A DNA stretch of 64,000 bases from Pleomorphomonas sp. T1.2MG-36. Its GTDB lineage: Bacteria > Pseudomonadota > Alphaproteobacteria > Rhizobiales > Pleomorphomonadaceae. The translations under genes and the position numbers were made by a program. The stretch covers positions 558,001 to 622,000 of the forward strand of contig NZ_CATNLY010000012.1 of assembly GCF_950100655.1 (NCBI RefSeq), in the 5' to 3' direction. The notes below the pieces were generated by a model. The model ran no database searches. It saw only the letters and a list, made by a program, of their open reading frames with translations, and had not been told where the DNA came from. This document shows positions 8,044 through 16,475 of this stretch, in pieces. Position 1 is the first letter of the stretch. Each line of letters opens with the position of its first letter.

Positions 8044-8171
8044 GACACACCTCCTTGCTGGACCTGACCGGCCGGGCGGAAGGATGCGACGGCGGTCTTG
8101 GCGGCGTCGGCCCATAGTAGCACGCTGAGCCCGAGAGAGCGAATGGGGTGGCCAACGCCCCAAAATACGCT

Positions 8172-8201
8172 TTGACAACGCAAGGTTAGTTTGTCTAGAT
8201 A
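8172..8201 (+). promoter_or_regulatory. Sigma-70-type promoter for the hexonate operon
   Basis: TTGACA at 8172-8177, an 18-nt spacer and TAGATA at 8196-8201 lie about 70 bp upstream of the dehydrogenase start. The -35 hexamer is consensus and the -10 is close to consensus. The -10 region is overlapped by a dyad (8192-8214), consistent with repression. Confidence 0.55.
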
Positions 8202-8214
8202 TCGATAATAGACA
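8192..8214. promoter_or_regulatory. Dyad overlapping the hexonate promoter (probable repressor operator)
   Basis: TGTCTA at 8192-8197 and TAGACA at 8209-8214 are exact inverted complements separated by 11 nt that contain a GATATC core. The dyad covers the -10 element. The arms and symmetry would fit a GntR- or LacI-type sugar-acid repressor. No such regulator is encoded nearby, so the regulator is unknown. Confidence 0.5.
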
Positions 8215-8268
8215 GAATCGCACGCCATGATCGATTGCCGGCGGATCGCGTTTCGGCGGGAGGCGGCC

Positions 8269-9282
8269 ATGCTTGCACTGAAGATCGACGGCAGTGGATT
8301 GAGTTCGTTTCACGAGATCGCGGAGCCGGTTGCGGGGGCTGGCGAGGTTGTGGTGGCGGTGAAGCACGTTGGTCTGTGCGGCAGCGACCTCAACACCTTC
8401 TCCGGCCTCAATCCGCTGGTGAGCCTGCCGCGCATTCCCGGCCACGAGATCGGGGCGGAGATCGTCTGCACCGGGGTGGACGTGCCGGCCGAGTATGCGC
8501 CGGGCAAGCGGGTCATCGTCGTGCCTTACACGGCCTGCGGCACCTGCTCGTCCTGCCGCAAGGGCCGCGTCAATGCCTGCCGCTACAACCGGACGCTGGG
8601 CGTCCAGCAGGAAGGCGGCCTCGCCGAGAAGATCGTGCTGCCCTACGGCAAGCTGATCCTCAACGACACCCTGGCGCCGCGTCATCTGGCGCTGGTCGAG
8701 CCGCTGTCGGTGGGCTTCCACGCGGTGGACCGCGGCCGCGTCGAGGCGGGCGACCGCGTGGTGGTGATCGGCTGCGGCATGATCGGCATGGGCGCGGTGG
8801 CCGGCGCGGTGGCGCGCGGCGCCGAGGTGATCGCCGTCGATCTCGGCGACAAGACGGCCATGGCGCTGAAGTACGGCGCCAGGCACGCCATCGACGCCGG
8901 CAAGGACGACGTGGTGGCGCGCGTCAACGAGCTGACCGGCGGCGACGGCGCCGACGTGGTGATCGAGGCGGTCGGCCTGCCGGCCACCTTCACCCAGGCC
9001 GTCGACCTCGCCTGCTTTGCCGGCAGGATCGTCTACATCGGCTACTCCAAGGCGCCGGTCACCTACGACACCAAGTACTTCAACATGAAGGAGCTCGACA
9101 TCCACGGCTCCCGCAACGCCACCATCGGCGACTTCAAGGCGGTGATCGCCTATCTCGAGGGGCTCGACCATGCCCCAGACGACCTGATCTCCAAGGTGTT
9201 CCCCTTCAAGGACGCCGACAAGGCCCTGCCCTACTGGACAGAAGCCCGCGCCTCGACCCTGAAGATCCTGATCGAGTGCTGA
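8269..9282 (+). CDS. Zinc-type alcohol dehydrogenase, probable L-galactonate 5-dehydrogenase
   Basis: Medium-chain dehydrogenase of 337 residues. Catalytic zinc ligands are seen in VGLCGSDLNTF and GHEIGAEI, and the four-cysteine structural zinc lobe reads CGTCSSCRKGRVNAC. The Rossmann motif is VVVIGCGMIGMGAVAG. It heads an operon with tagaturonate reductase (17 bp downstream) and altronate dehydratase. That order suggests oxidation of L-galactonate to D-tagaturonate, as by E. coli LgoD; L-gulonate or L-idonate oxidation are alternatives. The ATG at 8269 follows GGGAGG at 5-6 nt and is preferred to the ATG at 8227, which lacks a site. The specific substrate is inference from neighbours. Confidence 0.85.
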   Translation: MLALKIDGSGLSSFHEIAEPVAGAGEVVVAVKHVGLCGSDLNTFSGLNPLVSLPRIPGHEIGAEIVCTGVDVPAEYAPGKRVIVVPYTACGTCSSCRKGRVNACRYNRTLGVQQEGGLAEKIVLPYGKLILNDTLAPRHLALVEPLSVGFHAVDRGRVEAGDRVVVIGCGMIGMGAVAGAVARGAEVIAVDLGDKTAMALKYGARHAIDAGKDDVVARVNELTGGDGADVVIEAVGLPATFTQAVDLACFAGRIVYIGYSKAPVTYDTKYFNMKELDIHGSRNATIGDFKAVIAYLEGLDHAPDDLISKVFPFKDADKALPYWTEARASTLKILIEC

Positions 9283-9298
9283 GGGCGAGGACACCATC

Positions 9299-10768
9299 AT
9301 GAACAGCATCGACGCATCCGCCCTCAACGGCCGCCCCCGGCCGCGAGCCCGCATCCTGCAATGGGGCGAAGGCAACTTCCTGCGCGCCTTCGTCGACTGG
9401 AAGATCGACCGCATGAACGAGGCCGGCGGCCTCGACTGGGGCGTCGTCATCGTCCGGCCGATCGCCGAGGGCAACCCGCACTGGCTGAACGAGCAGGACG
9501 GGCTCTACACCGTGCTGTCGCGCGGCGTCGCCGACGATGGTTCCAAGGTGTCGGAGGCCCGCGTCGTCGGCTCGGTCTTGAAGGAGATCGGCGCCCACCA
9601 GCACTGGACCGAGGTGCTGGCTCTCGCCCGCGATCCGGAGATCACCGTCGTCATCTCCAACACCACCGACGCCGGCATCGCCTATGTGCCGACGGTCAAG
9701 TACGCCGACGCACCGCAGGCCTCCTTCCCGGGCAAGATGACGCGCCTCCTGCACGAGCGCTGGACGGCCTTCGGCGGCAAGCCTGATGCCGGCTGGCAGA
9801 TGATCGCCTGCGAGCTGATCGACCACAACGGCGACGAACTGCGCCGCATCGTGCTGCGCCACGCCGAGGAGTGGGGGCTGGAGGCTGCCTTCATCGCCTG
9901 GGTGAAGGAGGCCAACGCCTTCTACAACACCCTGGTCGACCGCATCGTGCCGGGCTACCCACGCGCCGATGCCGAGGCGATCGAGCGGGAGCTCGGTTAC
10001 ACCGACCGCTTCATGACCACCGGCGAGCTGTTCCACTTCTTCGTCATCGAGCGCCAGCCCGGCCAGCCGGAGCTGCGCCTGCCGCTGGCCATCCACGATC
10101 CCGACACCGTCGTCGTCCCCGACGCCACGCCCTACAAGGCGCGCAAGGTGGCGATCCTCAACGGCGCCCACACCGCGCTTTGCGCCCTGAGCCTGATCTC
10201 CGGCGTTGCGACGGTGGGCGAGGCGGTGACCACCAAGGTGGGGGCGAAGTTCCTCGACCGGCTGCTCAACGAGGAGGTCATTCCCTTCCTGAGCCTGCCC
10301 AGGGACGAGCTCCAGGCTTTTGCCGATGCGGTGCTGAGGCGCTTTGCCAATCCCTACATCCGCCACCTCTGGTACGACATCTCGCTGAACGGCCTCGTCA
10401 AGTACCAGACGCGCGACCTCGACCGGCTCCTCGCCTACATCGATCGCCACGGCAAGCCTGCGCCCTTGATGACGCTGGCGCTCGCCTCCTGGCTGGTGTT
10501 CTACCTCGGCCGCTTCCAGGGCTCGGAGGCCTATCCGCCGCGTGACGGCGCCGACATCATCGCCAAGATCACGGCGATCGGCGCCCTCGACGACGGCACT
10601 CCGAAGGGTCGCGAGGCGATGGTTGCGGCCTATCTCGGCGAGAGCGCCTTCTGGGGCCGGTCGATCGACACGCCGGCGCTCAGGGCAGCCGTCCTCGCCG
10701 ATGTCGCCGACCTCACCGCCGCGCCGATGAGCATCGAACGATTGGGCCAGTTGATCGACGCCCGCTGA
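9299..10768 (+). CDS. uxaB: Tagaturonate reductase (altronate oxidoreductase)
   Basis: NAD-dependent polyol dehydrogenase of 489 residues, the usual length of UxaB. The N-terminus ILQWGEGNFLRAFVDWKID is diagnostic for UxaB. UxuB and mannitol dehydrogenases read GxGxFHRAHQ there. The central NGAHTALCALSLISG stretch carries the conserved Asn-His region. It interconverts D-tagaturonate and D-altronate in the cytoplasm. It sits between a hexonate dehydrogenase and altronate dehydratase, giving a path from a hexonate to 2-keto-3-deoxygluconate. No uronate isomerase (UxaC) is nearby, which favours a hexonate rather than galacturonate as entry substrate. Confidence 0.93.
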   Translation: MNSIDASALNGRPRPRARILQWGEGNFLRAFVDWKIDRMNEAGGLDWGVVIVRPIAEGNPHWLNEQDGLYTVLSRGVADDGSKVSEARVVGSVLKEIGAHQHWTEVLALARDPEITVVISNTTDAGIAYVPTVKYADAPQASFPGKMTRLLHERWTAFGGKPDAGWQMIACELIDHNGDELRRIVLRHAEEWGLEAAFIAWVKEANAFYNTLVDRIVPGYPRADAEAIERELGYTDRFMTTGELFHFFVIERQPGQPELRLPLAIHDPDTVVVPDATPYKARKVAILNGAHTALCALSLISGVATVGEAVTTKVGAKFLDRLLNEEVIPFLSLPRDELQAFADAVLRRFANPYIRHLWYDISLNGLVKYQTRDLDRLLAYIDRHGKPAPLMTLALASWLVFYLGRFQGSEAYPPRDGADIIAKITAIGALDDGTPKGREAMVAAYLGESAFWGRSIDTPALRAAVLADVADLTAAPMSIERLGQLIDAR

Positions 10769-10807
10769 GCGAGTCGCTCGGCGAGGCCACTGAACAACCC
10801 CACTGAT

Positions 10808-10827
10808 GGGGGCGGCCTTCCGCCCCC
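10808..10827 (+). other. GC-rich stem-loop between uxaB and uxaA
   Basis: GGGGGCGG, loop CCTT, CCGCCCCC form a perfect 8-bp hairpin in the 126-bp gap between the two genes. No T-tract follows, so it is unlikely to be a full intrinsic terminator. It may stabilise the upstream transcript or attenuate read-through into the dehydratase gene. Confidence 0.5.
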
Positions 10828-10894
10828 ATATGCCAGAGATGGCCGGCGCCCTCCCCGCACCGGCTCCCTTGCCTCAGACCCCAGGACGACAGCC

Positions 10895-12382
10895 ATGCCG
10901 CGCGTTCTCAAGATCCACCCCGATGACAGCGTCGCCGTCGCCCTCGAGCCGCTTGCCAAGGGCACCGACATCCCCGCCTTCGGTCTCAAGCTTCTCGACG
11001 ACGTGCCGCAGGCGCACAAGTTCGCCCTGAAGGACATCGCCGCCGGCGACAAGGTGATCAAGTATGGCGCGGTGATCGGCCTCGCCCGCGAGGCGGTTCC
11101 CAAGGGCGCGCATGTCCACGTCCACAATCTCAAGACCGCGCTCGGCGACATTCTCGACTACAGCTACGCCGGCAATGTCTCGGCCCGTCCCCAGAACGGC
11201 GGTCCGGTGCCGACGATATCGGCCTACGAGCGAGCAAACGGCGACATCGGCATCCGCAACGACCTGTTCATCGTACCGCTGGTCGGCTGCATCAACGGCC
11301 TTGCCGACAACATCGCCAAGGCGGTGGAGAAGGAGAGCATGCTGCCCGAGGGCTCCAGCGTCACCGTCCTCTCCCACCCCTATGGCTGCTCGCAGCTCGG
11401 CGACGACCTCGCCAACACGCGCGGCATCCTGCAGAACTACGTGGCGCACCCCAATGCCGGTGGCGTGCTGGTGCTGGGTCTTGGCTGCGAGAACAACACC
11501 AAGGCCTACTTCCGGGAAGGCCTGGAGCTGCCCGACCCCGATCGCGTCCGCTTCCTGACCAGCCAGGAGGCCGGCGACGAGATGGCCGAGGCGCTGGCCC
11601 TCTGCCGCGAGCTGACCACCAAGATGAAGGCCGACCAGCGGACCGAGGTTGGTGCCGACCGCCTCAGGATCGGCCTCAAGTGCGGCGGCTCGGACGGCTT
11701 CTCCGGCATCACCGCCAACCCGTTGCTCGGCGCCTTCTCGGACTGGCTGACCGGCATCGGCGGCACCACCGTGCTGACCGAGGTGCCGGAGATGTTCGGC
11801 GCCGAACAGCTGCTCATGGAGCGCTCGGAAAGCCGCGAGGTGTTCGACAAGACGGTGGCGCTGATCAACGACTTCAAGCGCTACTACGTCGACAACAACC
11901 AGCCGATCTACGAGAACCCCTCGCCGGGCAACAAGGCGGGCGGCATCTCGACGCTCGAAGAGAAGTCGCTCGGCTGCACGCAGAAGGCCGGCCTCTCCAC
12001 GGTGCGCGACGTGGTCGGCTACACCGGCAGGATCTCAAAGCCCGGCCTCAACCTTCTGTCGGCGCCCGGCAACGATGGCGTCGCCGTCACAGCGCTCGCC
12101 GCCTCGGGCTGTCACATGGTGCTGTTCACCACCGGACGCGGCACGCCGCTCGGCGGCGTCGTCCCCACCATGAAGATCGCCACCAACTCCGACCTTGCAA
12201 CGCGCAAGCCGCACTGGATCGACTTCGACGCCGGCCCCATCGCCACCGGACAGACCACCGTCGAGGGCCTCCGCGACAGCTTCGCAGACGCCGTCCTCCA
12301 GATCGCCTCCGGAAAGCCAACCAGAAACGAAACGAACCAAATCAAGGAAATCGTCATATTCAAAACGGGAGTCACGCTTTAG
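10895..12382 (+). CDS. uxaA: Altronate dehydratase
   Basis: A 495-residue enzyme converting D-altronate to 2-keto-3-deoxy-D-gluconate. It is the full-length form: an N-terminal SAF-like domain (about 1-95, including HVHNLKTALGD) is joined to the large catalytic domain (about 105-495). Conserved features include SHPYGCSQLGDD, GLGCENNT and KCGGSDGFSGITANP; the cysteines and acids in these are iron-ligand candidates. Length equals the E. coli enzyme. It is the last step of the local three-gene route. The KDG kinase and aldolase needed to finish the pathway are not in the window. Confidence 0.95.
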   Translation: MPRVLKIHPDDSVAVALEPLAKGTDIPAFGLKLLDDVPQAHKFALKDIAAGDKVIKYGAVIGLAREAVPKGAHVHVHNLKTALGDILDYSYAGNVSARPQNGGPVPTISAYERANGDIGIRNDLFIVPLVGCINGLADNIAKAVEKESMLPEGSSVTVLSHPYGCSQLGDDLANTRGILQNYVAHPNAGGVLVLGLGCENNTKAYFREGLELPDPDRVRFLTSQEAGDEMAEALALCRELTTKMKADQRTEVGADRLRIGLKCGGSDGFSGITANPLLGAFSDWLTGIGGTTVLTEVPEMFGAEQLLMERSESREVFDKTVALINDFKRYYVDNNQPIYENPSPGNKAGGISTLEEKSLGCTQKAGLSTVRDVVGYTGRISKPGLNLLSAPGNDGVAVTALAASGCHMVLFTTGRGTPLGGVVPTMKIATNSDLATRKPHWIDFDAGPIATGQTTVEGLRDSFADAVLQIASGKPTRNETNQIKEIVIFKTGVTL

Positions 12383-12396
12383 GCGGGAAAAGCCGC

Positions 12397-13044
12397 TTAT
12401 CGCTGCAGGGCGGCGAGCTTTGCCGCAAGGCCCAGAAATAGCGCGCCCAGCGAGCGGTCGAGCCATAGGACCAGCCGCGTGCTGGCGCGCAAGCGCGCCG
12501 TCAGCCAGGCGCCGCCGAGCACCACCAGCGGCTCCACCGTCGCCGCGACGACGATGATCAGTACGCCATGCAGCAGGAGCTGCAGCGGTACCGGCCCCGC
12601 GCCGTCGACGACGAATTGCGGCAGGAAGGCGAGGAAGAAGATCGCCACCTTCGGGTTCAGGATGTCGACCAGCATGCCTTGAAGAAAGACGGCCGACAGG
12701 CGGCTCTCGACCTTGGCCGCCTTGACGTCGAAGGCGCTCGCCTTCGATCGCAGGGCGGAGATGCCAAGGTAGGCGAGATAGACGACGCCGGCCCATTTCA
12801 CGACCGAGAAAGCGGCTGCCGAGGTGGCGACGATGGCCGACAGACCGATGGCGGCAAACAGCACATGGCAGAAGGCGCCGGCCCACAGGCCGAACATGGC
12901 GGCTAGCCCCTGTCGGCGGCCGCCGCGCGCCGTATGGCCGAGGATGAAGGCGATATCCGGCCCCGGCGACACGTTCAGCAGGAAAGCCGCCGCAAAGAAG
13001 GTCGCCCAGTGCGCCAGATCGTAGCCCAACATGTCCGTCCCCAT
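12397..13044 (-). CDS. LysE/RhtB family amino-acid exporter
   Basis: A 215-residue inner-membrane exporter with about six helices. Signature segments are NVSPGPDIAFILGHTARGGRRQG near the N-terminus (split here as NVSPGPD and GGRRQG) and LNPKVAIFFLAFLPQF in the centre. Substrates of the family include homoserine, threonine, leucine and lysine and cannot be resolved here. It is convergent with the altronate dehydratase gene (14-bp gap) and downstream of dnaE2 on the same strand. The start is either ATG 13044 or ATG 13032, each with only a modest ribosome site. Confidence 0.9.
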   Translation of the reverse strand: MGTDMLGYDLAHWATFFAAAFLLNVSPGPDIAFILGHTARGGRRQGLAAMFGLWAGAFCHVLFAAIGLSAIVATSAAAFSVVKWAGVVYLAYLGISALRSKASAFDVKAAKVESRLSAVFLQGMLVDILNPKVAIFFLAFLPQFVVDGAGPVPLQLLLHGVLIIVVAATVEPLVVLGGAWLTARLRASTRLVLWLDRSLGALFLGLAAKLAALQR

Positions 13045-13100
13045 ATCCTAACGGCTTCAGATCTATCCGGTCGGCAGCCGCAATGCATGTGGAAACGCCA

Positions 13101-16100
13101 TCATGCCCGCCGCCGGGCCGGCACGTGTCGCGTGGCACGGGCGGGCACGTCGAGGTCGGCGGCCACATCCGGTTCGGGCGGCAGGGGTGCGTTGGCCGGG
13201 TGCGGCGGCTGGTAGATGGGGTCGGGCAGCCCGCCGCCCTTGTCGGTGGCGCGGACCGCCTCGCCGGGCGGGGTCAGCGCCGCCGCCGCGTTGTCGGCCG
13301 CGAGATGGCCGAGCAGATGCGTCAGGTTGACGATACGATCGGCCACCACGTGGATGACGCCGCTTTCGGACTGCATGCGGCCGGTCACCGACACCATGCG
13401 GGAGCCGAGCACGATGGCCCTGTGCGCCTCGAACACCTTGGCCCAGACGACGATGTTGGCGATGCCGGTCTCGTCTTCGAGCGTCAGGAAGATGGTGCCC
13501 TTGGCCGTGCCCGGCCGCTGACGCACCACGATGAGACCGGCCACCGTGACGCGGCGGCCGTCGGCGGTGCGCGTCAGATCGTCGCAGGGCATGGCGCGCA
13601 ACCGGTCGAGATGGGAGCGCAGGAAGCTGACGGGATGGGCGCGCAGCGACATCCGGAGGTGGCGATAATCCATCACCACTTCCTCGCCCGGCAGCATAGG
13701 CGGCAAGTGCATGTCCGGCTCGGTTTCGCGCCCCGCCTCCTCGGCCGCCAGGAACAGCGGCAAGTCGTCCTTGTCGCCGGCCCTACCGAGACCACGCACC
13801 GCCCAGAGCGCGTCGCGGCGGCTGAGGCCGAGCGAGGCGAAGGCATCGGCGTCGGCAAGCCGTTCCAGCGTCGAGCTCGGCAGGCCGGTGCGGAGCCAGA
13901 CGTCGCGGATGGAGTCGTATCCCCTGCCCCGGCGCTCGGCGACCAGCCGGCCGTCAGCCTCCTTGAGACCCTCCACCTCGCGGAGACCGAGGCGGAGGGC
14001 ATGGGTCGTCCGGATATGTCCGGCCATCGAGGCGTGGCGCGGATGCGGTGTCACCTCCGGCGCGCCGGCCTCCAGCGTCGCATCCCAATCCGAGAGGTTG
14101 ATGTCGGGCGGCCGCACGGTGACGCCATGATCGCGCGCGTCGCGAACGATCTGGGCCGGTGCGTAGAAGCCGAGCGGCTGGGCGTTGAGCAGCGAGGCGG
14201 CGAAGACGTCCGGATAGTAGCACTTGATGAAAGCCGAGGCGTAGACCAGCAGGGCAAAGCTCGCGGCATGACTCTCGGGAAAGCCGTATTCGCCGAAACC
14301 TTCGATTTGCCGGAAGCAGTTCTCGGCAAAGGTGCGGTCGTAGCCGCGCCCGGCCATGCCCTCCACCATCTTGTCACGGAAGGTGTGGATGGTGCCCATG
14401 CGGCGAAAGGTGGCCATGGCGCGTCGAAGCTTGTCCGCCTCGCCCGGCGTGAAGCCGGCGGCGACGATGGCGATGCGCATCGCCTGCTCCTGGAACAGCG
14501 GCACGCCCAGCGTCTTGCCAAGCACCTGTTCCAGTTCGTTCTTAGGGCCGTGCTCGGGCGAGGGAGAAGGATAGTTCACCGTCTCAAGCCCCTGCCGCCG
14601 CCTGAGATAGGGATGGACCATGTTGCCCTGAATGGGGCCGGGGCGAACGATCGCCACCTCGATGACGAGATCGTAGAAATGGTTCGGTCTGAGGCGCGGC
14701 AGCATGCTCATCTGCGCCCGGCTCTCGATCTGGAACACGCCGAGCGTGTCGGCGCGCTGGATCATGGCGTAGACCGCCTTCCGCTCGGCCGGCAGGCTGG
14801 CCAGCGTCCAGTGCCGATCATAATGCTCGCCGAGCATTTTCAATGCCTTGGCGAGCGCCGTCAGCATGCCCAGAGCCAGGATATCGACCTTCAGCATGCC
14901 CAGGGCGTCGAGGTCGTCCTTGTCCCATTCGACGAAGGTGCGATCGTCCATGGCGGCATTGCCGATTGGTACGGCTTCGTCGAGCCGGCCGGCCGTCAAT
15001 ACGAAGCCGCCGACGTGCTGGCTGAGGTGCCGCGGAAAGCCCGAGAGCTCGCGGGAATATTTCAGCACCATGGCAAGCCGCGCCTCGGTGGGATCGAAGC
15101 CCGTGCGGCGGGCGTCGTCGTCCTTCAGTCCCTTCGATGGCGAACCCCAGACCGAACCGGACAGCGCCGTCACCGCGTCGTCGGTGAGGCCGAACACCTT
15201 GCCCACCTCGCGCACGGCGCTGCGGCCGCGATAGGTGATCACCGTGGCGGCGATGCCAGCCTTCTCCCGACCGTAGCGCCGGTAGATGTACTGCATCACC
15301 TCTTCGCGCCGGCCATGCTCGAAATCGACGTCGATATCCGGCGGCTCGTCACGTTCGACCGAGATGAAGCGTTCGAACAACAGATCGCCGCGCCTGGGGT
15401 CCACGTCGGTAATTCCAAGGCAATAGCAGACGACGGAATTGGCGGCCGAGCCACGCCCCTGGCAGAGGATGCCCTGCGAGCGCGCATAGCGGACGATGTC
15501 GTAGACGGTGAGGAAATAAGGCTCGTATTCCTTCTCGGCGATGATGGCGAGTTCATGCTCGATGGTCTTGCGAATTGCCTCGTCAACTCCTTCCGGAAAA
15601 CGTCGCTTCACCCCCTCTTCGACCAGGGCTCTCAACGCCTCGGCAGCCGTGGCGTAGCCCGCGAAGGCTTCGCGCGGATATTCGTACTTGAGTTCGTCGA
15701 GCGAGAAGCCGAGCCCGTCGAGAAAGCGCACCGTCTCGCTCACGGCCTCCGGCAGGTCGGCGAACAGGCGCTCCATTTCCTCCGGCCGCTTGAGATGACG
15801 CTCGGCATTCTGTTCGAGGCGCAAGCCGGCCTCGTCGATGGTGACGTGTTCGCGGATGCAGGTGACGATGTCCTGCAGCGGTCGCCGTTCGGGAGTGTGA
15901 TAGAGCGGGTCGCCGAGGGCGATCGGCTTGAGACCAGCCGATTTTGCCAGCGCCGCGAAGGCGGCAAGCCGGCGCCGGTCGTCACCGAGGCGCGGCATGG
16001 TGATGCCGAGCCAGAGCTGGCCGGACAGGTCGGCGGCGAGCTTTTTCACCTGGGCGCCGAAGGCCGGCAGAAGGCGGCGCGGCGGCACGACGATCAGCCG

Positions 16101-16460
16101 GAGGCCTTCGGAAAACTCAAGAAGATCGACAGCCGTCAGGATGCAATCGCCCTTCTCGGCCCGCATGTTGCCGGTGGTCAGCAGGCGGCAGAGCCGGCCG
16201 TAGGCGGCACGATCCCTGGGATAGGCGAGGATATCCGGCGTGCCGTCGGTGAAGACGAGGCGGGAGCCGACGGCGAGCCGCACGCCGTATTCCTTGGCTG
16301 CCACATGGGCGCGCACGACGCCGGCCAGCGTGTTGCGATCAGCGATGCCGATGCCGGCATAGCCAAGCTGCCCGGCCGTTCCCACCATCTCCAGGGCATG
16401 GGAGGCGCCGCGCAGGAAGGAATAGTTGGTGACGGCGGCAAGCTCGGCATAGGCGGTCAT
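13101..16460 (-). CDS. dnaE2: Error-prone DNA polymerase DnaE2 (ImuC)
   Basis: A 1119-residue C-family polymerase alpha-subunit, the translesion synthesis polymerase of the SOS mutasome. It starts with a PHP domain (YAELAAVTNYSFLRGASH, about 1-270). The palm carries catalytic acids in PDIDVDFEHGRR and in LKVDILALGML. A helix-hairpin-helix region and a C-terminal OB fold (VAGLIVVRQRPGTAKG) follow. It is shorter than replicative DnaE1, as expected for DnaE2, and lacks the long C-terminal tail. GGAGG precedes the ATG. It is the third gene of imuA-imuB-dnaE2 on one strand, 15 bp after imuB, behind a LexA box. Confidence 0.96.
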   Translation of the reverse strand: MTAYAELAAVTNYSFLRGASHALEMVGTAGQLGYAGIGIADRNTLAGVVRAHVAAKEYGVRLAVGSRLVFTDGTPDILAYPRDRAAYGRLCRLLTTGNMRAEKGDCILTAVDLLEFSEGLRLIVVPPRRLLPAFGAQVKKLAADLSGQLWLGITMPRLGDDRRRLAAFAALAKSAGLKPIALGDPLYHTPERRPLQDIVTCIREHVTIDEAGLRLEQNAERHLKRPEEMERLFADLPEAVSETVRFLDGLGFSLDELKYEYPREAFAGYATAAEALRALVEEGVKRRFPEGVDEAIRKTIEHELAIIAEKEYEPYFLTVYDIVRYARSQGILCQGRGSAANSVVCYCLGITDVDPRRGDLLFERFISVERDEPPDIDVDFEHGRREEVMQYIYRRYGREKAGIAATVITYRGRSAVREVGKVFGLTDDAVTALSGSVWGSPSKGLKDDDARRTGFDPTEARLAMVLKYSRELSGFPRHLSQHVGGFVLTAGRLDEAVPIGNAAMDDRTFVEWDKDDLDALGMLKVDILALGMLTALAKALKMLGEHYDRHWTLASLPAERKAVYAMIQRADTLGVFQIESRAQMSMLPRLRPNHFYDLVIEVAIVRPGPIQGNMVHPYLRRRQGLETVNYPSPSPEHGPKNELEQVLGKTLGVPLFQEQAMRIAIVAAGFTPGEADKLRRAMATFRRMGTIHTFRDKMVEGMAGRGYDRTFAENCFRQIEGFGEYGFPESHAASFALLVYASAFIKCYYPDVFAASLLNAQPLGFYAPAQIVRDARDHGVTVRPPDINLSDWDATLEAGAPEVTPHPRHASMAGHIRTTHALRLGLREVEGLKEADGRLVAERRGRGYDSIRDVWLRTGLPSSTLERLADADAFASLGLSRRDALWAVRGLGRAGDKDDLPLFLAAEEAGRETEPDMHLPPMLPGEEVVMDYRHLRMSLRAHPVSFLRSHLDRLRAMPCDDLTRTADGRRVTVAGLIVVRQRPGTAKGTIFLTLEDETGIANIVVWAKVFEAHRAIVLGSRMVSVTGRMQSESGVIHVVADRIVNLTHLLGHLAADNAAAALTPPGEAVRATDKGGGLPDPIYQPPHPANAPLPPEPDVAADLDVPARATRHVPARRRA

Positions 16461-16475
16461 GATCGCCTCCGCTCC

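Noticed and set aside
7534..9474. Minus-strand frame joining the HXXEE protein to a long N-terminal extension
   Set aside because: The extension is antisense to the dehydrogenase gene and has no ribosome site; the ATG at 8043 has a strong one.
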